DNA of 64,000 nucleotides from Rhodoferax bucti (lineage in GTDB: Bacteria > Pseudomonadota > Gammaproteobacteria > Burkholderiales > Burkholderiaceae_C): assembly GCF_005876985.1 (NCBI RefSeq), contig NZ_VAHD01000004.1:186001-250000 (forward strand), read 5' to 3'. The position numbers were made by a program, and so were the translations under genes. The notes below the pieces were generated by a model. That model did no database searches. It saw only the letters and a program-made list of their open reading frames with translations, and was not told the origin of the DNA. Positions within the stretch are counted from its first letter, which is position 1; every line of letters begins with the position of its first letter. Below are positions 1-8,367 of this stretch, piece after piece.

Positions 1-25
1 TTACCGTCAAGCGGGCCGGCGGCTG

Positions 26-244
26 ATGCAGGCCGAAGATCTGCAAAAACTGGTGGAGCGCCCCATGCCTTTCGGCAAGTACCAAGGGCGTTTGATCGCT
101 GATTTGCCGGGCGACTACCTCAACTGGTTTGCCCGTGAAGGGTTTCCCAAGGGCGAGATCGGCCGCTTGTTGCAGCTCATGCATGAGATTGACCACAACG
201 GGCTGAGCGACTTGCTCACGCCTCTGCGCGCACCGCGCTACTGA
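26..244 (+). CDS. DUF3820 family protein
   Basis: This is a 72-residue protein of the DUF3820 type, a small widespread proteobacterial family without a firmly assigned biochemical role. The family signature is visible in the stretch MPFGKYQGRLIADLPGDYL at about residues 14-32, followed by NWFAREGFPKGEIGRLL. The ATG at 26 is preferred because MQAEDLQKLV matches the usual start of the family, although the window begins only 25 bases upstream and no clear ribosome binding site is visible. It converges on rluE, and a GC-rich hairpin without a T tract (248-264) lies between them. Confidence 0.75.
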   Translation: MQAEDLQKLVERPMPFGKYQGRLIADLPGDYLNWFAREGFPKGEIGRLLQLMHEIDHNGLSDLLTPLRAPRY

Positions 245-274
245 GGGGCCCGCGAGAGGCGGGCTCCACGCCCT

Positions 275-835
275 TCAGGGCAGCGGCACGTCGTGCAGCG
301 TGCCGGGCGCCAGCCCTTGCAAGGTGTAAGCGCCGATCGCGGCGCGTACCAGGCGCAGGGTGGGGTAGCCCACCGCCGCCGTCATGCGGCGCACCTGCCG
401 ATTGCGACCTTCGCGGATGATCAGCTCCAGCCAACTGGTGGGAATCGATTGGCGAAAGCGCACCGGTGGGTCGCGCTCCCACAGGCTTTCCGGTGGCGGA
501 ATGCGCTGTACGCGTGCCGGCAGGGTGATGCCGTCGTTCAGCATCACGCCTTGGCGAAGGGCTGCCAAGGCGGGCTCGTCCGGTTCGCCTTCTACCTGCA
601 CCCAGTAGGTCTTCTCCATCTTGTAGCGCGGGTCGCTGATGCGGGCCTGCAGCTTGCCATCGTTGGTGAGCAGCAGCAGGCCTTCGCTGTCGGCGTCCAG
701 CCGCCCGGCCACGTAGATGCCGGGAATGGTGATGAAGTCCTTGAGCCCGCGCCAGCGCCCCTCGGGTGTGAACTGGCTCAGCACGCCGTAGGGTTTGTTG
801 AAACAGAGCAGGCGTGAGCCGGCAGGTGCAGTCAT
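275..835 (-). CDS. rluE: 23S rRNA pseudouridine synthase, RluE type
   Basis: This protein of about 186 residues belongs to the RsuA/RluB/E/F pseudouridine synthases, which isomerise a specific uridine in rRNA. The catalytic motif GRLDADSEGLLLLTNDG is near residues 45-61 with its conserved Asp, and REGRNRQVRRM occurs near residue 140. The protein starts directly with the catalytic domain and lacks an N-terminal S4 domain, which fits RluE better than RsuA or RluB. A longer frame opens at 862, but I chose the ATG at 835 because it forms an ATGA overlap with the stop of the upstream metallopeptidase gene, suggesting translational coupling. Specificity for U2457 is inferred only from family. Confidence 0.85.
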   Translation of the reverse strand: MTAPAGSRLLCFNKPYGVLSQFTPEGRWRGLKDFITIPGIYVAGRLDADSEGLLLLTNDGKLQARISDPRYKMEKTYWVQVEGEPDEPALAALRQGVMLNDGITLPARVQRIPPPESLWERDPPVRFRQSIPTSWLELIIREGRNRQVRRMTAAVGYPTLRLVRAAIGAYTLQGLAPGTLHDVPLP

Positions 836-1362
836 GGTGCGCAATCCGCTGCTGCTGCCCACAGCCGTTCGCCCGTGGCTTCCAGGTGGGTGAGGTAGAT
901 GCGCACCTCAAACTCCAGCTGGTGGTAGCTGGGTTCCATATGGGTGCAGAGCTGGTAGAAGGCCTTGTCGTGCTCGCGCTCGCGCAGGTGGGCCAGCTCG
1001 TGCACCACGATCATTTTGAGGAAGGGCTCCGGCGTGTCCTTGAACAGGCTGGCCACCCGGATCTCGCGCTTGCTTTTGAGCTTGTTGCCCTGCACGCGCG
1101 ACACCGTGGTGTGCGTGCCCAGCGCGTTTTTGACGACATGCAGCTTGCTATCGAACGCCACTTTGCTCAAGGGCTCAGTGCTGCGCAGGTAAGCGGCCTT
1201 GAGGTCCTGCACATAGTCGTACAGCACCTTGTCGGTCCGCACCCCGTGCGCTTGCGGGTAGCGGCGGGTGAGCCAGTCGCCTACACGGCCCTCGTCCAGC
1301 ATGCGCTGCACCTGGGCCAGTGTGTCTGCAGGGTAGCCATTCAGGTAGCGCAGCGTAGGCAT
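832..1362 (-). CDS. YgjP-like (M48-type) metallopeptidase
   Basis: The protein has about 176 residues and resembles YgjP/DUF45 zinc metallopeptidases. The zinc-binding helix VVHELAHL is visible about two thirds along, with further His and Glu residues downstream (HDKAFYQLC, then a Glu-containing helix). Substrates of this family are not established. The frame extends upstream to a TTG at 1425, but the extra 21 codons are encoded by a copy of repeat family A; I therefore prefer the ATG at 1362 (MPTLRYLNGYP). The gene sits between lysS and rluE on one strand and overlaps rluE by 4 bp, so the three are probably cotranscribed. Confidence 0.75.
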   Translation of the reverse strand: MPTLRYLNGYPADTLAQVQRMLDEGRVGDWLTRRYPQAHGVRTDKVLYDYVQDLKAAYLRSTEPLSKVAFDSKLHVVKNALGTHTTVSRVQGNKLKSKREIRVASLFKDTPEPFLKMIVVHELAHLREREHDKAFYQLCTHMEPSYHQLEFEVRIYLTHLEATGERLWAAAADCAP

Positions 1363-1363
1363 T

Positions 1364-1410
1364 GCTACCATTTTCATAGCTGCTTGCGCAGATTCTGCCT
1401 GCGCCAGGTG
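1364..1410 (+). repeat. Dispersed repeat family A, copy 1
   Basis: This copy has GCTAC at 1364, ATAGCTGCTTGCGCA ending at 1390, and GCGCCAGG at 1401-1408. A less conserved tail (GCCGATTTGGCTTCAAA) continues to about 1428. It fills the space between the lysS stop and the preferred ATG of the metallopeptidase gene. Confidence 0.8.
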
Positions 1411-1432
1411 CCGATTTGGCTTCAAACCTGAA

Positions 1433-2980
1433 TCACACCTCGCGGCGCAGGGCCGGGAACAAAATCACGTCGCGGATGCTGGCGCTGTCAGTCAGCAACA
1501 TCATCAAACGGTCGATGCCGATTCCGCAGCCACCGGTGGGGGGCATGCCGTATTCCAGGGCGCGCACAAAGTCGTGGTCGAAGTGCATGGCCTCGTCATC
1601 GCCGCTGTCTTTGGCAGCCACCTGGGCATGGAAGCGGGCGGCCTGGTCTTCGGCGTCGTTCAGCTCGCTGAAGCCGTTGCCGAACTCACGGCCGGTGATG
1701 TAGAGCTCAAAGCGCTCGGTCACTTCGGGACGATCGTCGTTGGCGCGTGCCAGTGGCGAGATTTCGGTGGGGTGCTCCATGATGAAGGTGGGGTTCCACA
1801 GCTTTTCTTCCACGGTCTCTTCAAAGTACAGCACCTGCAGGCTGGCCAGTGTGCGGCCGGCGAGCTTGTTCTTGGCTTCGTTCAGGCCCAGTTTCTTGAG
1901 CGCGTTGGTCAGCCACTCGGCGTTGTCTACGTTGTCGCCGACCTCGGTGTACTTGCGGATGGCTTGCACGATGGTCAGGCGCTCAAACGGCTGGGCCAGG
2001 TCCACGGGCTTGCCGGCGTAGGTGAGCTGCAGGCTACCGGTGGCACGCTGTGCGGCATCACGGATCAGCTTCTCGGTGTAGTCCATCAGGTCCTGGTAGT
2101 TCCAGTAGGCCGCGTAGAACTCCATCATGGTGAACTCGGGGTTGTGGCGCACCGAGATGCCTTCGTTGCGGTAGCTGCGGTTGATTTCGAACACGCGGTC
2201 AAACCCACCCACGATCAAACGCTTGAGGTACAGCTCGGGCGCAATGCGCAAGAACATTTCCTGGTCCAACGCGTTATGGTGGGTCTTGAAGGGCTTGGCG
2301 TTGGCACCACCGGGAATGGGGTGCAGCATGGGCGTTTCCACTTCCAGGAAGTTGTGGCCCACCATGAACTCACGCAGCGCGCTCACGGCCTTGCTGCGCG
2401 CCACAAAGCGCTTGCGGGTTTCCACATCGGTCATCAGATCGACATAGCGCTGGCGGTACTTCACTTCCTGGTCAGCCATGCCGTGGAACTTGTCGGGCAT
2501 GGGGCGCAGGCTCTTGGTCAGCAGGCGAATGCTGGTGGCGTGGATGGACAGCTCGCCGGTCTTGGTTTTGAACAGCGTGCCCTCTGCGGCCACGATGTCA
2601 CCCAGGTCCCAGTGCTTGAAGGCGGCATACAAGTCCACGCCCACGTCTTCGCCGCGCACATAGAGCTGGATGCGACCGCCGCTCGGGCCGAAGGAGGAGT
2701 CTTGCAAGGTGCAGAAGCTGGCCTTGCCCATGACGCGCTTGAGCATCATGCGGCCGGCGACCTTGGCGGTGGCGCCCAAGGCAGCAAGTTCTTCGGTGGT
2801 TTTGTCGTTGTAGGCGGCGAACAGGTCTTCGGCCTTGTGCTCGGGCTGGAAGTCGTTGGGGAAGGCCACGCCTTGGCCGGCCACCTGTTGCTCGCGCAGT
2901 ACCTTGAGCTTTTCGCGGCGCTCGTGGATCAACTGGTTTTCGTCTTGCGGTGCGGGAGCAGCTTGGTTTTGGTCAGACAT
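1433..2980 (-). CDS. lysS: Lysyl-tRNA synthetase (class II)
   Basis: This 515-residue class II lysyl-tRNA synthetase charges tRNA-Lys in the cytoplasm. After a charged N-terminal extension comes an OB-fold anticodon-binding region (to about residue 160), then the catalytic core. Class II motif 2 is seen as [20 protein letters not shown] near residue 265, and motif 3 as [13 protein letters not shown] near residue 485. Length is normal for the bacterial enzyme. It is the first gene of a minus-strand run with the metallopeptidase and rluE. A promoter with a TACAAT -10 box lies about 65 bp upstream of the ATG. Confidence 0.97.
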   Translation of the reverse strand: MSDQNQAAPAPQDENQLIHERREKLKVLREQQVAGQGVAFPNDFQPEHKAEDLFAAYNDKTTEELAALGATAKVAGRMMLKRVMGKASFCTLQDSSFGPSGGRIQLYVRGEDVGVDLYAAFKHWDLGDIVAAEGTLFKTKTGELSIHATSIRLLTKSLRPMPDKFHGMADQEVKYRQRYVDLMTDVETRKRFVARSKAVSALREFMVGHNFLEVETPMLHPIPGGANAKPFKTHHNALDQEMFLRIAPELYLKRLIVGGFDRVFEINRSYRNEGISVRHNPEFTMMEFYAAYWNYQDLMDYTEKLIRDAAQRATGSLQLTYAGKPVDLAQPFERLTIVQAIRKYTEVGDNVDNAEWLTNALKKLGLNEAKNKLAGRTLASLQVLYFEETVEEKLWNPTFIMEHPTEISPLARANDDRPEVTERFELYITGREFGNGFSELNDAEDQAARFHAQVAAKDSGDDEAMHFDHDFVRALEYGMPPTGGCGIGIDRLMMLLTDSASIRDVILFPALRREV

Positions 2981-3038
2981 GGAGTGACTTCAGGGTTTGG
3001 TATGGAATTCGGCACCCCTCAAGGGGTTTTGGCCGCAA

Positions 3039-3050
3039 CCCTCCATTGTA
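3039..3050 (-). promoter_or_regulatory. Candidate lysS promoter (-10 and GGG discriminator)
   Basis: On the minus strand TACAAT (3050-3045) is followed by GGA and GGG. This matches the -10/NNN/GGG pattern seen at the rpsP, rplS, mdh, DUF47 and helicase promoters in this window. No convincing -35 box is visible at 17-18 bp. Confidence 0.45.
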
Positions 3051-3099
3051 AGAGGGCAGCCTGCCGCTATGATGCGCTCGCACTTCACTTGGATGGCCC

Positions 3100-3672
3100 A
3101 TGCTCTACAAAATCGTTGCCCTGTTGTTGGAGGTCGTGTCCGGTCTGTTGACCAGCACTTGCCTGCTCCGCCTGTACATGCAACACCAACGCATTCCGCT
3201 CTCGGCCCGCTCGGGCAACCCGCTGGGGCGTTTCATCTTTGCCTTGACCGACTGGATCGTTTTGCCTTTGCGCCGTGTCATTCCCGCCATCGGTCCCTGG
3301 GACATGGCGAGCCTTTTGGCTGCATTTTTGATCCAGTTGGCCCACTTCGGCGTGTTGTGGTCGCTCAACGGTTTTGGGGTGACGCCCCTGTCCATCGTGG
3401 TGCTGGCTTTGCTGGGCTTGGTGCGGCTGAGCCTGTCCGGTCTGACGGCCATCGTGCTGGTCTATGCGGTGCTGAGCTGGGTGCAGACGCAGTCTTTCCT
3501 GTCTGACCTGATGGAGCGCTTGGTGACGCCCGTATTGGCACCCATCCGCAAGGTGTTGCCGCTGGTGGGTGGGGTGGATTTGTCACCCTTGGTCCTGCTC
3601 GTGCTTTTGCAGATCATTACTATCGTGTTGGGCGATGTGCAGTACGGGCTGCTCTCCGCAGTGGCCGGATAA
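3100..3672 (+). CDS. YggT family membrane protein
   Basis: This 190-residue integral membrane protein has two YGGT-type repeats, each with two hydrophobic segments (about residues 1-20, 70-85, 100-125 and 160-185) and the conserved IxxPLRRVIP / VLAPIRKVLP elements. Such proteins are linked to osmotic tolerance or cell-envelope and division factors in other bacteria, but the biochemical role is not settled. The ATG at 3100 gives the hydrophobic N-terminus expected for the family. It diverges from lysS and ends directly at a strong bidirectional terminator that it shares with convergent accD. Confidence 0.85.
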   Translation: MLYKIVALLLEVVSGLLTSTCLLRLYMQHQRIPLSARSGNPLGRFIFALTDWIVLPLRRVIPAIGPWDMASLLAAFLIQLAHFGVLWSLNGFGVTPLSIVVLALLGLVRLSLSGLTAIVLVYAVLSWVQTQSFLSDLMERLVTPVLAPIRKVLPLVGGVDLSPLVLLVLLQIITIVLGDVQYGLLSAVAG

Positions 3673-3702
3673 AAAAAAGAGGCCCGATGGGCCTCTTTTT
3701 TT
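3673..3702. terminator. Bidirectional rho-independent terminator
   Basis: The stem AGAGGCCC (3678-3685) pairs with GGGCCTCT (3689-3696) around a GAT loop. An A tract lies on the left and a T tract on the right, so it can terminate both the YggT gene and accD. Confidence 0.95.
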
Positions 3703-3720
3703 GGGGTGTGCCGGTAAGGC

Positions 3721-4593
3721 TTAAATCACCGAGTCCGCAGGCTGGCGCTGCAGCATCGCCAAAGTCTCAGCGATCGTCTTGCGCAGCTCGCGGCGGTCAG
3801 AGATGAAGTCGATCGCACCCTTGGTTTGCAAGAATTCGGAGCGCTGGAAGCCTTCAGGCAATGTCACCCGTACGGTGGACTCAATCACGCGGGGGCCGGC
3901 AAAACCGATCAACGCTTTGGGCTCTGCAATCACGATGTCGCCCAAGAAAGCAAAGCCTGCGCTCACGCCGCCCATGGTGGGGTCGGTCAGCACGCTGATG
4001 TAGGGCAGGCCTTTTTTCGCCAAACGAGTCAGGGCTGCATTGGTTTTGGCCATTTGCATCAGGCTGAGCAAGCCTTCCTGCATACGAGCACCCCCGGTAG
4101 CGGTGAAGCAGAGGAAGGGCACTTTTTGCTCAATGGCAGTCTCCACGCCGCGCACAAAGCGCTCGCCGACCACCGAGCCCATAGAGCCACCCATGAATTC
4201 AAATTCAAAGCAGGCTGCCACCAGGCTCACGCCGTGCACAGCGCCGCCCATGACGATCAGGGCATCGGTCTCGCCAGTGTTTTCCAGTGCTTCTTTGAGG
4301 CGTTCGGGGTATTTGCGGCTGTCCTTGAATTTCAATGCATCGACGGGCAGCACTTCCTGGCCGATTTCAAACCGGCCTTCGTTGTCCAGAAACGCATTCA
4401 GGCGCGCGCGGGCACCGATGCGGTGGTGGTGACCGCAGCTGGGGCAGACGTTCTGGTTTTGCTCCAGATCCGTTTTGTACAACACCGATTCGCAGCTGGG
4501 GCACTTGATCCACAGGCCTTCGGGCACGCTGCGGCGCTCCGTGGGGTCGGTGTGTTGAATCTTGGGGGGTAGCAGTTTTTCCAACCAACTCAT
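3721..4593 (-). CDS. accD: Acetyl-CoA carboxylase carboxyltransferase subunit beta
   Basis: AccD (290 residues) forms with AccA the carboxyltransferase that moves CO2 from carboxybiotin to acetyl-CoA, the first step of fatty acid synthesis. The N-terminal four-cysteine zinc ribbon is visible (CPSC near residues 34-37 and CPSC near residues 53-56), followed by the crotonase-like domain with GGARMQEG and the [10 protein letters not shown] and GFAGPRVIE segments. It lies downstream of trpA, the usual betaproteobacterial order, but is followed here by the convergent YggT gene instead of folC. Confidence 0.97.
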   Translation of the reverse strand: MSWLEKLLPPKIQHTDPTERRSVPEGLWIKCPSCESVLYKTDLEQNQNVCPSCGHHHRIGARARLNAFLDNEGRFEIGQEVLPVDALKFKDSRKYPERLKEALENTGETDALIVMGGAVHGVSLVAACFEFEFMGGSMGSVVGERFVRGVETAIEQKVPFLCFTATGGARMQEGLLSLMQMAKTNAALTRLAKKGLPYISVLTDPTMGGVSAGFAFLGDIVIAEPKALIGFAGPRVIESTVRVTLPEGFQRSEFLQTKGAIDFISDRRELRKTIAETLAMLQRQPADSVI

Positions 4594-4678
4594 GGGATTT
4601 CTCCAGTGCAGTGCCCACAGGGGCGTCCAACAGACAGGGGGCGATTATCCGTCAAACCGCCCCCGCCATTTTTCGGGC

Positions 4679-5503
4679 TCAGCCTTGGTCCAAGGCGGTG
4701 CGGATTTCCTGCAGAAAGGTCTGCGCTACCGGCCCCACCTGCTCACGGGGTGCGTTTTCCAGCAACTGGATGATCTTGCTGCCGATGACCACCGCATCAG
4801 CCACTTTGGAGATGGTTTGTGCAGTCGCCGCGTCGCGGATACCGAAACCCACACCTACCGGGGTGCTGATGTGCTGGCGGATACGGGGCAACATGGCCTC
4901 CACTGCACCGACGTCCAGTGCGCCCGAACCAGTGACGCCTTTGAGCGATACGTAGTACACATAGCCGCTGGCCACACGGGCCACTTGCTGCATACGCTCA
5001 TTCGTGCTGGTGGGCGCCAGCAGGAAGATCAGGTCCATGTTGTGGGCCCGCAGGTCGGCGGCAAAGGCCTCGCATTCTTCGGGCGGATAGTCCACGATCA
5101 GCACACCGTCCACACCGGCCTCGGAGGCGTCTTTGACAAAAGCGCTGGCTATACCGCCTCGGGCATGTTTCTGGTCGTAGCGTTCCACCGGGTTGGCGTA
5201 GCCCATGAGTACCACGGGCGTGGTGCTGTTGGTCTTGCGGAACTCGCGCACCATGGAAATCACTTGCACCATGCCAATGCCGAAGGCCAAGGCCTTGTCC
5301 CCGGCCTTTTGGATCACGGGGCCGTCGGCGCTGGGGTCCGAGAAGGGCACGCCCAGCTCAATCACATCCGCCCCGCCCGCGACCATGGCGTGCATCAGGT
5401 CTGGCGTGACGTCGGCATAGGGGTAGCCTGCGGTCACAAAGGGAATGAGCGCCTTGCGACCTTGGGCTTTCAGTGCCGCGAATATGGTGTCAATGCGGCT
5501 CAT
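4679..5503 (-). CDS. trpA: Tryptophan synthase alpha subunit
   Basis: TrpA (274 residues) cleaves indole-3-glycerol phosphate to indole and glyceraldehyde 3-phosphate and passes indole to TrpB through a tunnel. The TIM-barrel signature [19 protein letters not shown] near residues 46-64 contains the catalytic Glu and Asp region, and the phosphate-binding GVGFGI is near residue 213. The ATG overlaps the trpB stop by 4 bp (ATGA), indicating coupled translation of the two subunits. accD follows after 85 bp. Confidence 0.97.
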   Translation of the reverse strand: MSRIDTIFAALKAQGRKALIPFVTAGYPYADVTPDLMHAMVAGGADVIELGVPFSDPSADGPVIQKAGDKALAFGIGMVQVISMVREFRKTNSTTPVVLMGYANPVERYDQKHARGGIASAFVKDASEAGVDGVLIVDYPPEECEAFAADLRAHNMDLIFLLAPTSTNERMQQVARVASGYVYYVSLKGVTGSGALDVGAVEAMLPRIRQHISTPVGVGFGIRDAATAQTISKVADAVVIGSKIIQLLENAPREQVGPVAQTFLQEIRTALDQG

Positions 5504-6798
5504 GCTGCACCTCCTGCTTTCACCAACTGCACGGGTTGTTCGCCACCTTTGACTGATTGGCCACGGCAGCTGGGTCGACAGTAGAAGTCGGCATTGCTTA
5601 GGTCGGCCACGGTGCCGATGTCCTTGTCGCCACGTCCGGACAGGTTCACCAGAATGCTTTGGTCAGGGCGCATGGTTTTCGCCAGCTTCATAGCGTAGGC
5701 GACGGCATGGCTGGATTCCAGTGCGGGGATGATGCCTTCGGTGCGGCACAGGTAGTGGAAGGCGTCCAGCGCTTCCTTGTCGGTAATGCCCGCATACTCC
5801 GCGCGGCCGATGTCGGCCAGGAACGCATGCTCAGGGCCCACACCGGGGTAGTCCAAGCCCGCGCTCACGCTGTGGGTCTCGGTGACCTGACCGTTGTCGT
5901 CTTGCAGCACATAGGTACGGTTGCCGTGCAGCACGCCGGGGCTGCCCTTCTGGATGGACGCGGAGTGTTTGCCGCTCTCCAGACCTTCGCCCGCTGCCTC
6001 CACCCCAATCAGGCGGGTCTGGTCGTGATGGATGTAGGGGTGGAATATGCCCATGGCGTTGGACCCACCGCCCACGCAGGCGATGACTGCGTCGGGTTGC
6101 TCGGTCTTGCAACCGGCAGCGGCCAGCATTTCGGGCATTTGCACCAAACATTCATTGCCGATCACGCTCTGGAAGTCGCGCACCATCATGGGGTAGGGGT
6201 GTGGGCCTGCCACAGTGCCGATGATGTAGAAAGTGTTGTCGACATTGGCAACCCAGTCCCGCATGGCTTCGTTGAGTGCGTCTTTGAGGGTCTTGCTACC
6301 GCTCTCCACGGGCACCACGGTGGCGCCCAGCAGCTTCATGCGGTAGACGTTGGGGCTTTGGCGCTTCACGTCTTCGCTGCCCATGTACACCACGCATTCC
6401 AGGCCGTAGCGGGCGCAGATGGTGGCGGTAGCCACGCCGTGCTGGCCGGCGCCGGTTTCGGCAATCACGCGGGGCTTGCCCATGCGCTTGGCGAGCATGG
6501 CCTGGCCGATGGTGTTGTTGACCTTGTGGGCACCGGTGTGGTTCAGGTCTTCGCGCTTCAGGAAGATTTGTGCACCGCCCATTTCACGGCTCATGCGGGC
6601 CGCGTGGTAGACGGGGGAGGGGCGACCGACAAAGTGGGCCAGCTCGGACTGGAATTCCGCCAGGAACTCAGGGTCGTGCTGGTACTTGGCGTACGCATCT
6701 TTGAGCTCGTTGATGGCGTGGGTCAGTGTCTCGGAAACGAAGCTGCCGCCGTATTTGCCGAAGTGACCTTTGGCGTCGGGTTGTTGGTAATCGAACAT
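5500..6798 (-). CDS. trpB: Tryptophan synthase beta subunit
   Basis: TrpB (432 residues) condenses indole with serine using pyridoxal phosphate. The PLP lysine is in HTGAHKVNN near residue 90, and the phosphate-binding [10 protein letters not shown] near residue 241. After the usual end ([11 protein letters not shown]) there is a C-terminal extension of about 35 residues containing [10 protein letters not shown]; similar short tails occur in related betaproteobacterial proteins, so this is probably lineage-specific and not a fusion. It starts 5 bp after trpF and overlaps trpA. Confidence 0.97.
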   Translation of the reverse strand: MFDYQQPDAKGHFGKYGGSFVSETLTHAINELKDAYAKYQHDPEFLAEFQSELAHFVGRPSPVYHAARMSREMGGAQIFLKREDLNHTGAHKVNNTIGQAMLAKRMGKPRVIAETGAGQHGVATATICARYGLECVVYMGSEDVKRQSPNVYRMKLLGATVVPVESGSKTLKDALNEAMRDWVANVDNTFYIIGTVAGPHPYPMMVRDFQSVIGNECLVQMPEMLAAAGCKTEQPDAVIACVGGGSNAMGIFHPYIHHDQTRLIGVEAAGEGLESGKHSASIQKGSPGVLHGNRTYVLQDDNGQVTETHSVSAGLDYPGVGPEHAFLADIGRAEYAGITDKEALDAFHYLCRTEGIIPALESSHAVAYAMKLAKTMRPDQSILVNLSGRGDKDIGTVADLSNADFYCRPSCRGQSVKGGEQPVQLVKAGGAA

Positions 6799-6803
6799 GG
6801 TGT

Positions 6804-7547
6804 TTACATTCCTGCAAGATGCCGGTCCGCCGCACGCACGGCGGCAACGAACTGGCGGATTTTTTCGGGATCTTTGATGCCCTTGATGGGCTTGCCGTCA
6901 GCGTCTTCGGCTTCGACGCCGGAGCTCACGTCCACAGCCAGCGACTTACAGCGCGGCCGTACTGACGTGATGCCATCGCCCACGTTTGCACTGGTGAGTC
7001 CACCACTCAAGACGAGGTGAGCGTTGACGCTTGGAGGAAGGAGTGACCAATTGAATGTTTTGCCACCGCCACCGTAGCCGTCCACATGGGCGTCTAACAG
7101 AATGGCTTGGGCGGTCGAATAATCGTGCACAAATTGTACGAGGTCTAAGCGTTCTGCGCCTTCGTCCAATGGAAAGCGGGCAGCGCGCAGATGCGCCCGT
7201 GGGTTGGGGCGGTCACTTGCTGCTTTGGCGAGCGCCATGCAAAGCGTGGGTGTTTCATCCCCGTGGAACTGCAGTATGGCATTGGGCAAAAGTTCGCACG
7301 CCCTGCGTGTCAAGGCGACGGTCGCGTTCACAAACAACAGAACCGGCGTGACAAAGGGCGGTAGTCGGCGTGCCAATGTGGCGGCGCGTTCGGGTGTGAC
7401 GTACCTGGGGCTCTTGGCGTACAACACGAAGCCGATGGCGTCTGCGCCTGCAGCGACCGCAGCATCAACATCCTGCTCGCGGGTCAGGCCGCAGATTTTG
7501 ATTCGAGTACGGGTGTAAGTGTCAGTGTGCGTAGTGCTTGCGTTCAT
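6804..7547 (-). CDS. trpF: Phosphoribosylanthranilate isomerase
   Basis: TrpF (247 residues) converts phosphoribosylanthranilate to the enol-carboxyphenylamino-deoxyribulose phosphate in tryptophan synthesis. The catalytic cysteine lies in [10 protein letters not shown] at about residues 18-27, followed by [17 protein letters not shown], and the catalytic Asp is in [11 protein letters not shown] near residue 155. The protein is longer than the usual 205 residues because of a Thr-rich N-terminal tail of about 16 residues and extra loops. The start overlaps the truA stop by 4 bp, which supports it. Confidence 0.96.
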   Translation of the reverse strand: MNASTTHTDTYTRTRIKICGLTREQDVDAAVAAGADAIGFVLYAKSPRYVTPERAATLARRLPPFVTPVLLFVNATVALTRRACELLPNAILQFHGDETPTLCMALAKAASDRPNPRAHLRAARFPLDEGAERLDLVQFVHDYSTAQAILLDAHVDGYGGGGKTFNWSLLPPSVNAHLVLSGGLTSANVGDGITSVRPRCKSLAVDVSSGVEAEDADGKPIKGIKDPEKIRQFVAAVRAADRHLAGM

Positions 7548-8326
7548 GGCAACGCATCATACGCAGGCGTGCGGTCCGGCATGCCCCATTTCGGGTCGTA
7601 GCGGGGCCCGAGAAAGTACAAACCATCTGGTGAGAAGGTGGGGGCCGCTACTTTGCGGTTTCGCGCAGCCAATACTTCCGCCATCCACTCCGGAGGCTTT
7701 TTGCCTTGGCCGATTTGCACCAGGCAGCCCATGATGTTGCGGATCATGTGGTGCAAAAACGCATTCGCTTCAAACTCGATGCGCCAGTAAGCGCCGCGCC
7801 GGTGAAAGTCTATGCGTATCAGGTTTTTGACGGGGCTCAGTGCTTGACACTGTGCGGCGCGAAAGGAGCTGAAGTCGTGCTCGCCCAGCAATATGTCTGC
7901 GGCTTGCCGCATGGCGTGCTCGTCTAGGGCGTTGAACGTCCACCCTACGCGGCCGGTTTCCACACTGGGCCGGATGGGCGACTCCAGCAGCACATAGGCG
8001 TAGCGGCGCGAGAGCGCAGAGGCACGGCAGTGGAAGTCGGGCGTGGTTTTGACGGCCCATTGCACCGATATGTCTTTGGGCAAATTGGCGTTGGTGCCAC
8101 GTATCCAGGAGTAGGTGTCGCGGTCCAACTCCGTGTCGAAGTGCACCACCTGCATCAGACCATGCACACCGGCATCCGTACGCCCGGCGCACAACGTGGA
8201 AACGCGTTGGGAGCAAAACGTACCCAACGCCTTTTCCAGCTTGTCTTGAACCGTCTGGCCGGAGGACTGGCTTTGCCATCCCTGGTAACCCTGGCCGTTG
8301 TAGGTGACGCCTAAAACGATGCGCAC
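7544..8326 (-). CDS. truA: tRNA pseudouridine(38-40) synthase
   Basis: TruA (260 residues) makes pseudouridine at positions 38-40 of the tRNA anticodon stem. The catalytic Asp is in CAGRTDAGVHG near residues 46-56, and FHCRASALSRRYAY and the C-terminal FEANAFLHHMIRNIMG signature are present. Length is normal. It is embedded between fimV and trpF on the same strand, a known betaproteobacterial order, and overlaps trpF by 4 bp. Confidence 0.97.
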   Translation of the reverse strand: MRIVLGVTYNGQGYQGWQSQSSGQTVQDKLEKALGTFCSQRVSTLCAGRTDAGVHGLMQVVHFDTELDRDTYSWIRGTNANLPKDISVQWAVKTTPDFHCRASALSRRYAYVLLESPIRPSVETGRVGWTFNALDEHAMRQAADILLGEHDFSSFRAAQCQALSPVKNLIRIDFHRRGAYWRIEFEANAFLHHMIRNIMGCLVQIGQGKKPPEWMAEVLAARNRKVAAPTFSPDGLYFLGPRYDPKWGMPDRTPAYDALP

Positions 8327-8367
8327 AGACCCTCAGTCGTAAAAGGCTCGCCGGTCATCAAGGTGCA

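Noticed and set aside
248..264. GC hairpin between the DUF3820 gene and rluE as terminator
   Set aside because: The stem GCCCGC/GCGGGC is short and has no T tract on either strand.
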